A DNA stretch of 5,994 bases from Bacteroidaceae bacterium (GTDB lineage Bacteria; Bacteroidota; Bacteroidia; Bacteroidales; Barnesiellaceae_A): positions 1 through 5,994 of the forward strand of contig JAFZDG010000147.1 of NCBI GenBank assembly GCA_017561285.1, read 5' to 3'. This document shows, piece by piece, positions 1 to 5,994 of the stretch. Made by a program: the position numbers and the translations under genes. Positions within the stretch are counted from its first letter, which is position 1. Each line of letters begins with the position of its first letter. The notes under the pieces were generated by a model that saw only the letters and a program-made list of their open reading frames with translations, had not been told where the DNA came from and made no database searches.

Positions 1-1420
1 ATACAAAATCGTCCTGCCCGGATTTTTGTTTATAAACATAATCTCCCGATCCTAATGGATTATAGATATAACCGTAGACATAATTCGTTTCATCCTTGGC
101 CTTGACAACACCTTCTGAAAACTTTGAATACATTTCGGGATTGCATTGTTCACTGCCTGTAAAAACTACTTTTCCGTTTTTATCAATAAAATCGCCATAC
201 TTGTTACCTTTAAACTTCACCCAGGCAACACCTTCCGAAAACTCCCCGGCATGATCAAAATTCTTATCTATAATCTGCCCTGTGGCAACATTTACATAGT
301 AAGACTTTTGATTTTGAGTATCGTTTATTTTAAGCATCCCATCAGAATAAGTTCCGGACTCGTAAAACTTACCGGCAGCAGCATTAAATAACTTATAATT
401 ATCTTCACCTAAGAGCTTTACAGAATACCAATCGCCCGGTATATTATGACGGCATGATATTATATCATATTTCTCGGGTAAAATTACATTGCCTTTATAA
501 TCATACAATCCATACACATCGGAATACTGCGCTATGATATAATTCTTTTCAAAATAATGAAATACAAGATTCGGTTTATGACTCAAACTCGGTATCTCCC
601 TACCATAAGCATCTAATATGATATTGGTTTGTCCATCCTTTGCTACGATTACATCATTTATCCATATACCATACATCTCTTTATACTGTGCAGGAACTAC
701 TACTTCTCCGGTTTTGGCATGTTTCAGTCCATACAACTTAGTCTCATTATCTTTATAGGGTGTTAGACCTTGACTACTTATATTATTTTTCGACACATCG
801 ATTCTACTTCCGTCAAGTTTATAATACCCATACTTTTCTTCACTATTCTCTACATATAAATTAGAGGCCACAAATAGGCTACCTTTACGAAAAACATAAT
901 CCCACCTCTCACCTGTTATTAAATTTAGATTAAAGTCATCACCAACCTTATCGCACTCTATAAAGGGGAAATTCCAAGTCGAAATATCATAATATTCTGC
1001 ATCGGCAGGAATAACCATACGTCCATTATAAAACAGGCCTTTATTATAATTTTCGTCAGTCACAATATACACACCCCGATGATCTTCATCTTTTTTAATA
1101 TCTTTATACACAGGTTGCAGCAACCACTCGCCACGTGTATTAATGATACCATTTTGATTGTATGAGAGGGAGGCAACTGCCATACCATTTTCAAAATCGC
1201 TCAAATCCTCAAACTGAGCCTCAATCACAACTTCACCGGCCCTATTGATAGCGCCACACATCTTGAGATTATAATCTTTAAATACAGCCAGTCCTTCCGA
1301 GAAACCTTTGTTAGTGAATTTTCCTAATTTAACTCCGTACAACGCCCATTGACTGAGATCGGAGTAAGCTGATAGCATGACACTCAAGCATATCATTACA
1401 CAAACGATACGATTTTTCAT
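1..1420 (-). CDS. Secreted WG-repeat (degenerate beta-repeat) protein, C-terminus cut by window edge
   Basis: An uninterrupted reading frame starts at the ATG at 1420-1418 and gives 473 codons without a stop before the left edge. The N-terminus looks like a type I signal peptide: basic residues K2 and R4, a hydrophobic core at about residues 5-17, and a plausible AYS|D cleavage after residue 20. No lipobox cysteine is evident, so export to the periplasm or beyond is inferred. The rest is a chain of degenerate WG-type repeats: FSEG-like openings at residues 40, 394 and 434 (FENG at 76), and YG or G followed by a short strand, a K/N-G turn and V(I/V)xP. Examples are GEWLLQPVYKDI (97-108), YGLKHAKTGEVVVPAQYKEM (230-249), GLYDYKGNVILPEKYDII (304-321) and YGDFIDKNGKVVF (408-420). 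WG repeats (Pfam WG_beta_rep) are of unknown or putative binding function, so no specific role is assigned. The gene is transcribed away from fba, and is more AT-rich than the other genes. Family assignment is fairly sure; function is not. Confidence 0.85.
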   Translation of the reverse strand, partial: MKNRIVCVMICLSVMLSAYSDLSQWALYGVKLGKFTNKGFSEGLAVFKDYNLKMCGAINRAGEVVIEAQFEDLSDFENGMAVASLSYNQNGIINTRGEWLLQPVYKDIKKDEDHRGVYIVTDENYNKGLFYNGRMVIPADAEYYDISTWNFPFIECDKVGDDFNLNLITGERWDYVFRKGSLFVASNLYVENSEEKYGYYKLDGSRIDVSKNNISSQGLTPYKDNETKLYGLKHAKTGEVVVPAQYKEMYGIWINDVIVAKDGQTNIILDAYGREIPSLSHKPNLVFHYFEKNYIIAQYSDVYGLYDYKGNVILPEKYDIISCRHNIPGDWYSVKLLGEDNYKLFNAAAGKFYESGTYSDGMLKINDTQNQKSYYVNVATGQIIDKNFDHAGEFSEGVAWVKFKGNKYGDFIDKNGKVVFTGSEQCNPEMYSKFSEGVVKAKDETNYVYGYIYNPLGSGDYVYKQKSGQDDFV

Positions 1421-1452
1421 AGTATTATTTTATTAATAAATTGATTTAAACA

Positions 1453-1485
1453 CAAATATAGATAAAAAACAAAAGATAAAACAAG
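1453..1485 (-). promoter_or_regulatory. Bacteroidetes-type promoter for the WG-repeat gene
   Basis: Read on the minus strand, TATATTTG (1460-1453) matches the -7 consensus TAnnTTTG. A CTTG (1485-1482) lies 21 bases upstream in the -33 position, where TTTG is the consensus. Transcription would start near 1446, giving a leader of about 26 bases before the ATG at 1420. The leader is AT-rich without a Shine-Dalgarno sequence, as is common in this phylum. This is a motif match only; the -33 box is imperfect. Confidence 0.5.
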
Positions 1486-1649
1486 CCAAACCGCATTTTT
1501 ATTCCAATCCTTTTAAAAAAATCCATTATAAACATACAAGAGGTTTGTTTCGATCTATTTTTACAGCAGCCCATAAAATGAGATATACACTCCCCATACA
1601 GCAAATTTTTACACACCACTTATAATCTAAAATTGTCGTTTCATTTTCG

Positions 1650-1681
1650 CTTGATTATTATAAGAATAATTCCTATCTTTG
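1650..1681 (+). promoter_or_regulatory. Bacteroidetes-type promoter for fba
   Basis: CTTG (1650-1653) and TATCTTTG (1674-1681) are separated by 20 bases, which fits the -33 TTTG / -7 TAnnTTTG promoter of this phylum. Transcription would begin near 1688, about 30 bases before the ATG at 1718. The leader contains AAAGAA just before the start but no real Shine-Dalgarno sequence. Confidence 0.65.
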
Positions 1682-1717
1682 CGGAAAGATTATTTATCAA
1701 CTTAATATATTAAAGAA

Positions 1718-2713
1718 ATGGTTAGTTACAAAGAATTAGGCTTGGTGAACACCCGTGAGATGTTCCGCAAAGCTATGGAAGGTAAGTATGCTATTGCTGC
1801 ATTCAACTTCAACAATATGGAGCAAATGCAAGCTATCATCCAAGCAGCTGTAGAGTGTCAATCGCCCGTAATCCTTCAAGTATCGAGCGGAGCACGTAAA
1901 TATGCCAACCAAACACTCCTTCGCTACATGGCTCAAGGAGCTGTTGAGTATGCCAAAGAGTTGGGTTGCAATATTCCCGTAACACTCCACCTCGACCATG
2001 GCGATACATTTGAGCTTTGCAAATCTTGTATCGATATGGGCTTTTCGTCAGTTATGATCGATGGTTCGCACCACTCATACGATGAAAACGTAGAGCTAAC
2101 ACGCCGCGTTGTAGAGTATGCACACCAATTTGACGTAACAGTTGAAGGCGAATTGGGTGTATTGGCAGGTGTTGAAGATGAAGTGAGCGCCGAGCACCAC
2201 ACATACACTCGTCCCGAAGAGGTTGAAGATTTCGTATCGAAAACAGGTGTTGACTCACTCGCTATATCTATCGGTACATCACATGGTGCCAACAAATTCC
2301 GTCCCGAGCAATGTACTCGCAACGAAGAAGGCATCCTCGTACCTCCCCCTCTACGTTTCGACATCCTCGAAGAAATCGAAAAACGCATACCCGGTTTCCC
2401 CATCGTATTGCACGGCTCATCAAGTGTACCCCAAGACAAAGTAGCTATTATCAACCAATATGGTGGTGCGCTCAAAGATGCCATCGGTATCCCCGAAGAC
2501 CAACTCCGTCGCGCAGCTACATCATCGGTATGTAAAATCAACATCGACTCAGACGGTCGCTTGGCTATGACAGCAGCCGTACGCGAAGTGTTGGCCAACA
2601 AACCCGCAGAGTTTGACCCCCGCAAATATCTTGGTCCGGCTCGCGACTCGCTCAAAGAGCTCTATAAGCACAAACTTATCAACGTTCTTGGTAGCGCAGG
2701 CAAAGCACTCTGA
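1718..2713 (+). CDS. fba: Class II fructose-bisphosphate aldolase (zinc-dependent)
   Basis: This is the cytosolic enzyme of glycolysis and gluconeogenesis that reversibly splits fructose 1,6-bisphosphate into dihydroxyacetone phosphate and glyceraldehyde 3-phosphate. The protein has 331 residues, normal for the class II family. Family motifs are visible in order: AAFNFNN (27-33), LDHGD (92-96, with the presumed catalytic D93 and zinc ligand H94), GSHHSYDENV (116-125), VEGELG (142-147), TSHG with H189, LHGSSS with zinc ligand H232, and the phosphate/substrate-binding KINIDSDGR (273-281). The ATG at 1718 is chosen because it lies about 30 bases after a good promoter and the first residues fit the family. 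A hairpin terminator follows and no partner gene is attached, so it is probably monocistronic. Codons are rich in C and G at the third position compared with the WG-repeat gene, as expected for a highly expressed enzyme. Nothing is missing or broken. Confidence 0.97.
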   Translation: MVSYKELGLVNTREMFRKAMEGKYAIAAFNFNNMEQMQAIIQAAVECQSPVILQVSSGARKYANQTLLRYMAQGAVEYAKELGCNIPVTLHLDHGDTFELCKSCIDMGFSSVMIDGSHHSYDENVELTRRVVEYAHQFDVTVEGELGVLAGVEDEVSAEHHTYTRPEEVEDFVSKTGVDSLAISIGTSHGANKFRPEQCTRNEEGILVPPPLRFDILEEIEKRIPGFPIVLHGSSSVPQDKVAIINQYGGALKDAIGIPEDQLRRAATSSVCKINIDSDGRLAMTAAVREVLANKPAEFDPRKYLGPARDSLKELYKHKLINVLGSAGKAL

Positions 2714-2733
2714 TAACATAAGCTAAACATAGG

Positions 2734-2775
2734 TGAGGTTGCATCAAAAAAAATTGGGTGCAACCTCATTTGTTT
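2734..2775 (+). terminator. Hairpin terminator after fba
   Basis: TGAGGTTGCA (2734-2743) pairs perfectly with TGCAACCTCA (2759-2768), and TC/GG can extend the stem by a further C-G and a T-G pair. The loop is A-rich. The tail TTTGTTT follows. It starts 20 bases after the fba stop codon. The T-tract is interrupted and the loop is longer than ideal, but the position and the 10-bp stem support a terminator. Confidence 0.75.
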
Positions 2776-2938
2776 CAAATATACTTTATTTACACAGCAA
2801 GAAACAACCATAAGAAAAAAATTTTTAAACTTTTTACTGCTACCCATAAACCATTGATTATAAAACCTTGTTATAACCCCGAAATATCCATTTCACATAA
2901 AAATTATCACTATTGTATAATAAATATCTGCACAAAGA

Positions 2939-2971
2939 TTTGACAAGTACCAATAATTTTTCTTACCTTTG
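2939..2971 (+). promoter_or_regulatory. Bacteroidetes-type promoter for yceD-rpmF
   Basis: A perfect TTTG (2939-2942) and TACCTTTG (2964-2971) are separated by 21 bases, matching both promoter boxes of this phylum. The start of transcription would be near 2978, leaving a leader of only about 20 bases before the TTG start at 2998. The preceding region (2776-2938) is AT-rich and shows no gene. Confidence 0.7.
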
Positions 2972-2997
2972 CGCAGTTTTTTAATGATGTATCAGCC

Positions 2998-3567
2998 TTG
3001 GGAAAGTTTACAGAATATAAACTATCGCTCAAAACGATGCCGGTAGGCACTACTACCGAGCATAAATACAGGCTCGAAAACGAGTTCTTTGCAAACATAG
3101 ACGGACCCGAAGTCCAACGCGGAAAGGTAGATGTAGCACTCACTGTAAAGCGAACTGCCACAGTATTTGAACTCAACTTCGACCTTTCGGGCGTTATATA
3201 CATCCCCTGCGACCGCTGTCTCGACGACATGGAGCTTATCATCGACACCGATGAGCAGCTCTTTATAAAATTGGGACACGAATACAAGGAGGAAAGCGAC
3301 AATATGCTCATCATCCCCGAAGATGAAGGCGAATTGAATATAGCTTGGTTTCTCTACGAATTCATCGCACTCACCATCCCCATCAAGCACGTGCATCCCT
3401 ACGGCAAGTGCAACAAAGATATGAGTGCAAGGTTGCAACAAATGAGCGCAAGACGCATCGATGATGAAGATGACGATATCGACATGGAATTTATCGATGA
3501 CACACAAGAGGAGGAAGAGAAACCTACCGATCCTCGCTGGGATGCGCTCAAGAAACTGAAAAGATAA
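2998..3567 (+). CDS. yceD: YceD/DUF177 family protein, 23S rRNA accumulation factor
   Basis: DUF177 proteins are found next to rpmF in many bacteria, and E. coli YceD and plant plastid relatives are known to be needed for normal 23S rRNA accumulation. This 189-residue protein shows the family hallmark CDRCLDDM (71-78) and a downstream KHVHPYGKC (130-138). C71, C74, C138 and nearby histidines could form a metal site, which is inference. An acidic low-complexity linker (about 154-174) leads to the conserved C-terminal DPRWDALKKL (178-187). The start is a TTG: in-frame upstream codons offer no ATG, and the family usually begins with an MGKF-like sequence as here. The next in-frame ATG, at 3037, would remove the first 13 residues. 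An out-of-frame ATGATG at 2984-2989 lies just before the start. It ends in tandem TAA stops and rpmF follows 19 bases later, so the two are almost certainly co-transcribed. Identification is sure; the exact start is less so. Confidence 0.9.
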   Translation: MGKFTEYKLSLKTMPVGTTTEHKYRLENEFFANIDGPEVQRGKVDVALTVKRTATVFELNFDLSGVIYIPCDRCLDDMELIIDTDEQLFIKLGHEYKEESDNMLIIPEDEGELNIAWFLYEFIALTIPIKHVHPYGKCNKDMSARLQQMSARRIDDEDDDIDMEFIDDTQEEEEKPTDPRWDALKKLKR

Positions 3568-3586
3568 TAATTAAATATATAGTAAA

Positions 3587-3772
3587 ATGGCACATCCTAA
3601 AAGAAAACAGTCAAAGACAAGAACAGCCAAGAGAAGAACTCACGACAAGGCTGTAGCCCCCACATTGGCCATTTGCCCCAACTGCGGTGCATGGCATGTT
3701 TACCACACAGTATGCGGCGAATGCGGTTACTACCGTGGTAAGTTGGCTATCGAAAAAGAAGCTGCTGTTTAA
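3587..3772 (+). CDS. rpmF: 50S ribosomal protein bL32 (zinc-binding form)
   Basis: This is a structural protein of the large ribosomal subunit. The 61-residue product is normal in length. It has the basic N-terminus MAHPKRKQSKTRTAKRR typical of bL32, followed by two cysteine pairs, CPNC (30-33) and CGEC (43-46), that form the zinc ribbon. It is therefore the cysteine-containing version rather than a zinc-independent paralogue. It lies 19 bases after yceD with no promoter between them, and a strong terminator begins 22 bases after its stop. The leader before the ATG is AT-rich without a Shine-Dalgarno sequence. Confidence 0.97.
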   Translation: MAHPKRKQSKTRTAKRRTHDKAVAPTLAICPNCGAWHVYHTVCGECGYYRGKLAIEKEAAV

Positions 3773-3793
3773 TTAACTCAGCTCTAAAAATCT

Positions 3794-3820
3794 AATGCCC
3801 TATTTTTAGGGCATTTTTCT
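3794..3820 (+). terminator. Intrinsic terminator after rpmF
   Basis: TGCCCTA (3796-3802) pairs with TAGGGCA (3807-3813) around a TTTT loop. Two A-T pairs extend the stem outward to 9 bp (3794-3815). A run TTTTTCTTT follows at 3814-3822. This is a textbook intrinsic terminator and closes the yceD-rpmF unit before fabH. Confidence 0.9.
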
Positions 3821-3850
3821 TTAGAAACCATAGTAGTTGCAAAATACAAT

Positions 3851-3858
3851 TAATTTTG
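3851..3858 (+). promoter_or_regulatory. Probable promoter core for fabH
   Basis: TAATTTTG fits the TAnnTTTG -7 consensus and lies 26 bases before the fabH ATG at 3885. No good TTTG or TTG is found 19-21 bases upstream, so the -33 element is weak or absent. Its place just after the rpmF terminator supports a separate fabH promoter. In this AT-rich gap a chance match is possible. Confidence 0.45.
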
Positions 3859-3884
3859 TTCAACTATTCTTAATAATACACCAT

Positions 3885-4877
3885 ATGCTTAAAGCCAAAA
3901 TATCAGGTGTCGCATCGTACGTGCCCGACGATATTCTTAACAACGAAGATTTGGCACAGATAGTTGATACCAGCGATGAGTGGATTACCACTCGCGTAGG
4001 TATCAAAGAGAGAAGAATCTTACGACAAGAAGGTGCAGGCTCATCGGAATTGGGAGCTCGCGCACTTCAGTCGCTCATCGAAAAGACCGGCGTAAACCCC
4101 GGCGAGATTGAACTCATCATTTGCGCAACATCCAACCCCGACTATCGATTCCCTTCTACAGCCTCTATCATAGCCGAGAAAGTGGGCATTAAGACAACAT
4201 ATGCCTACGATATACAGGCTGCATGTGCCGGTTTTATTGTAGCCCTACAAGCCGGAGCAGCTTATATTCAAGCCGGCATACACAAGAAGGTGGTAGTAAT
4301 AGCCGCCGAGAAGATGTCATCAATGGTCAACTACAAAGACCGTAACACCTGCCCGCTGTTTGGAGATGCTGCAGCTTGTGCTCTCTTAGAGCCTACCGAA
4401 GAAGAAATAGGTGTTATGGATGCAGTTTTCCACACCGACGGTATAGGTCTTCCTCATCTTGTTATGACAGCAGGAGGTTCGGTGCGTCCAGCATCACACA
4501 CCACCATCGACAAGAATGAGCACTACGTTTATCAAGATGGTCGCTTCGTTTTCAAGCACGCCGTTGCCGATATGATAGAGTCATCGGACAATATTATGCG
4601 CCGCAACAACCTCACCATCGAAGACATAGACTACCTCATACCCCATCAAGCCAACCTTCGCATTATCGAGGCTATAGCCGAGCGTTTCAATGTTCCCAGT
4701 GAAAAACTCATTGTAAACATACAACACTACGGCAATACAAGTGCAGCCTCTATACCTTTGTGTTTGTCCGAGTTTGAGCATAAGTTCAAAAAAGGCGACA
4801 AACTCATTCTTACAGCTTTCGGAGCAGGTTTTACATGGGGAGCACTATACCTCGTTTGGGGATACGACGCACAGTAA
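3885..4877 (+). CDS. fabH: Beta-ketoacyl-ACP synthase III (FabH)
   Basis: FabH starts type II fatty-acid synthesis by condensing an acyl-CoA primer, such as acetyl- or a branched acyl-CoA, with malonyl-ACP in the cytosol. The 330-residue protein has the complete thiolase-fold active site: catalytic C114 in QAACAGF, H254 in PHQAN (253-257) and N284 in YGNTSAAS (282-289). The DEWITTRVGIKERR block (31-44) and the C-terminal FGAGFTWGA (312-320) are also typical. I chose the ATG at 3885, which gives MLKAKISG. The open frame extends upstream to a TTG at 3837, but those 16 extra codons would overlap the probable promoter and look unlike FabH. The substrate chain type cannot be read from the sequence. 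It is bracketed by two terminators, so it is probably mainly its own unit. In E. coli plsX sits between rpmF and fabH; here it is absent. Confidence 0.95.
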   Translation: MLKAKISGVASYVPDDILNNEDLAQIVDTSDEWITTRVGIKERRILRQEGAGSSELGARALQSLIEKTGVNPGEIELIICATSNPDYRFPSTASIIAEKVGIKTTYAYDIQAACAGFIVALQAGAAYIQAGIHKKVVVIAAEKMSSMVNYKDRNTCPLFGDAAACALLEPTEEEIGVMDAVFHTDGIGLPHLVMTAGGSVRPASHTTIDKNEHYVYQDGRFVFKHAVADMIESSDNIMRRNNLTIEDIDYLIPHQANLRIIEAIAERFNVPSEKLIVNIQHYGNTSAASIPLCLSEFEHKFKKGDKLILTAFGAGFTWGALYLVWGYDAQ

Positions 4878-4895
4878 AAACCATCTATATCACAT

Positions 4896-4936
4896 CACAA
4901 AACGCACCCACTTCGCTGTGAGGTGCGTTTTGTGGT
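4896..4936 (+). terminator. Long-stem hairpin terminator after fabH
   Basis: CACAAAACGCACC (4896-4908) pairs perfectly over 13 bp with GGTGCGTTTTGTG (4922-4934). CAC/GTG forms an inner stem next to one unpaired A (4921), with a 6-base loop TTCGCT. It begins 19 bases after the fabH stop. The T-tract is short and lies within the stem, opposite the A-tract, so it could also work on the opposite strand. A terminator is the most likely reading. Confidence 0.8.
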
Positions 4937-4953
4937 TATATAATGGCTCAAAA

Positions 4954-4986
4954 ATTGGCATTTTCGACACTTTTTTCTTATTTTTG
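4954..4986 (+). promoter_or_regulatory. Bacteroidetes-type promoter for era-der
   Basis: ATTG (4954-4957) and TATTTTTG (4979-4986) are separated by 21 bases, fitting the phylum's -33 and -7 boxes. Transcription would start near 4992, leaving a very short leader of about 12 bases before the era ATG at 5004. The promoter follows directly after the fabH terminator. Confidence 0.65.
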
Positions 4987-5003
4987 CATCAAAACCATAC
5001 AAT

Positions 5004-5888
5004 ATGCACAAATCGGGATTTGTAAACATCGTAGGAAACCCCAATGTTGGTAAGTCTACATTGATGAACTCGCTTGTTGGCGAGCGCATCTCTATTATTA
5101 CATCTAAGGCACAAACCACACGCCACCGCATTATGGGTATCGTCAATACCGACGATATGCAAATTGTCTATTCAGACACCCCGGGAGTACTCAAGCCAAA
5201 CTACAAGTTGCAAGAGTCAATGCTGGGATTTTCGCATTCGGCCCTGGTCGATGCCGACATCCTGCTGTACGTAACCGACACTGTAGAGACTCCCGACAAA
5301 AATGCCGAGTTTCTCGAGCGTGTTGCCAAAGAAAGAATGCCCGTTATTGTCATTATCAACAAGATAGACCTGCTCAAAGGACAAACCGAATTGGAGGCCC
5401 TCGTTGATCGTTGGAAAGAACTTCTCCCACAAGCCGAAATTATACCCATATCGGCTATGTTGCGTTTCAACATCGACAATCTCCTCAAACGCATCCAAGA
5501 GTTGCTACCCGAATCGCCCCCATTCTTCGACAAAGACGCACTCACCGACAAGCCGGCACGATTCTTTGTCAACGAAATCATTCGCGAAAAGATATTGCTC
5601 ACATACGACAAAGAGATACCCTATGCCTGCGAAGTAGCCGTAGAGTTGTTTAAAGAGAGCGACAAGCGCATAGAAATATCGGCTGTGATATATGTAGAGC
5701 GTGACTCACAAAAGGGCATTATCATAGGCAAGGGCGGTACAGCATTGAAGCGCGTAGGCTCATTGGCTCGAAAAGATATAGAGGCCTTCTTCGACAAACA
5801 GGTATATCTGCAACTCTATGTCAAGGTAGAAAAGGATTGGCGCAACCGCGTCAATAAACTTCGTTCCTTTGGATACCTCAACGAATAA
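5004..5888 (+). CDS. era: GTPase Era (30S ribosome assembly)
   Basis: Era is an essential GTPase that binds the 3' end of 16S rRNA through a KH domain and helps complete the small ribosomal subunit. The 294-residue protein has all the expected parts. The G domain shows G1 GNPNVGKS (11-18), the G2 threonines within QTTRHR (37-42), G3 DTPG (58-61), G4 NKID (119-122) and G5 SAM (150-152). The C-terminal KH domain (from about 200) contains the GKGG loop (242-245), and the protein ends FGYLNE. Length is typical of the family. The ATG at 5004 gives a normal N-terminus directly before the first strand of the G domain. der starts 29 bases after the stop with no promoter motif between, so the two ribosome-assembly GTPases are probably co-transcribed. 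Confidence 0.97.
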   Translation: MHKSGFVNIVGNPNVGKSTLMNSLVGERISIITSKAQTTRHRIMGIVNTDDMQIVYSDTPGVLKPNYKLQESMLGFSHSALVDADILLYVTDTVETPDKNAEFLERVAKERMPVIVIINKIDLLKGQTELEALVDRWKELLPQAEIIPISAMLRFNIDNLLKRIQELLPESPPFFDKDALTDKPARFFVNEIIREKILLTYDKEIPYACEVAVELFKESDKRIEISAVIYVERDSQKGIIIGKGGTALKRVGSLARKDIEAFFDKQVYLQLYVKVEKDWRNRVNKLRSFGYLNE

Positions 5889-5917
5889 TACAAAAACACC
5901 CAAACTCAATTATAATT

Positions 5918-5994
5918 ATGGGAAATATAGTAGCCATCGTAGGGCGCCCCAACGTGGGTAAATCGACCCTATTCAACCGACTCACACAGACACG
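5918..5994 (+). CDS. der: GTPase Der (EngA), N-terminal fragment cut by window edge
   Basis: Only the first 25 complete codons are in the window. They read MGNIVAIVGRPNVGKSTLFN and then RLTQT, giving the G1 (Walker A) motif GRPNVGKS at residues 9-16. This start is characteristic of Der, the double-GTPase-domain protein needed for maturation of the 50S subunit. The second G domain and the C-terminal KH-like domain, which would prove the identity, lie outside. The position right after era supports the call. No promoter is seen in the 29-base gap, so it is read as the second gene of an era-der unit. Confidence 0.88.
   Translation, partial: MGNIVAIVGRPNVGKSTLFNRLTQT

Larger units (their letters stand above)
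1421..1717. other. Divergent intergenic region, no gene seen
   Basis: This AT-rich stretch of 297 bases separates the divergently transcribed WG-repeat gene and fba. Each end carries one promoter core, facing outwards. The roughly 165 bases between them (about 1486-1649) show no convincing reading frame, RNA gene, hairpin or repeat by eye. It may hold regulatory sites that I cannot recognise. Confidence 0.6.

Noticed and set aside
146..391. Plus-strand open frame of 81 codons near the left edge
   Set aside because: It is antisense to the WG-repeat coding region, whose signal peptide and repeats are clear, and it has no promoter or recognisable product.
1486..1649. Possible regulatory RNA or operator in the middle of the fba upstream region
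   Set aside because: No hairpin, dyad or conserved motif stands out by eye; only AT-rich runs are visible.
1933..2655. Open frame of 240 codons on the minus strand, antisense to fba
   Set aside because: It lies wholly inside the strongly supported fba gene, resembles no family I know, and is the usual shadow of a gene with biased codon use.
2776..2938. Possible small RNA or riboswitch in the gap before yceD, including a TTATAA...TTATAA repeat
   Set aside because: The repeat is a short AT-only match expected by chance in this AT-rich gap, and no known RNA motif is recognisable.
2758..2943. Plus-strand open frame of 61 codons between fba and yceD
   Set aside because: It begins with GTG inside the fba terminator stem, runs over the next promoter, and its composition is that of AT-rich noncoding DNA.
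3837..3884. Longer N-terminus for FabH from a TTG
   Set aside because: The 16 extra residues do not fit the family and would overlap the probable fabH promoter; the ATG at 3885 gives a normal FabH start.
5201..5611. Minus-strand open frame of 136 codons inside era
   Set aside because: It is antisense to a complete Era protein with all GTPase motifs and has no independent support.

Overview
This window looks like a chromosomal housekeeping segment from a member of the Bacteroidota, most likely the order Bacteroidales. The evidence is threefold. Intergenic regions repeatedly carry the Bacteroidetes-type promoter core TAnnTTTG, with a TTG or TTTG element about 20 bases upstream in most cases. 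None of the start codons has a clear purine-rich Shine-Dalgarno sequence. The protein sequences and the gene order yceD-rpmF-fabH-era-der also fit this group. The genus cannot be decided from the sequence alone.

Layout. Positions 1-1420 (minus strand) hold one long coding region for a predicted secreted protein built from degenerate WG-type beta repeats. It runs off the left edge, so its C-terminus is missing. Positions 1421-1717 are a divergent promoter region. Positions 1718-2713 encode class II fructose-bisphosphate aldolase, followed by a hairpin terminator. After about 165 AT-rich bases with no gene, a promoter drives yceD (DUF177) and rpmF (ribosomal protein bL32), and this pair ends at a strong intrinsic terminator. 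fabH (beta-ketoacyl-ACP synthase III) follows as its own unit and ends at a 13-bp stem hairpin. A further promoter drives era, and der begins 29 bases after era and is cut by the right edge.

How the genes relate. The right half is growth machinery: a 23S rRNA accumulation factor (YceD), a large-subunit protein (bL32), the initiating enzyme of fatty-acid synthesis (FabH), and two ribosome-assembly GTPases (Era for the 30S subunit, Der for the 50S). Terminators and promoters between them suggest three transcription units (yceD-rpmF, fabH, era-der) rather than one operon, with read-through possible. fba is an independent glycolytic unit. The WG-repeat gene is the only accessory-looking gene. It is visibly more AT-rich than its neighbours and its function is unknown.

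I found no mobile element, CRISPR array, tRNA, rRNA or clear candidate for an undescribed system. The points most worth a second look are the WG-repeat protein and the TTG start of yceD, which sits behind an out-of-frame ATGATG.
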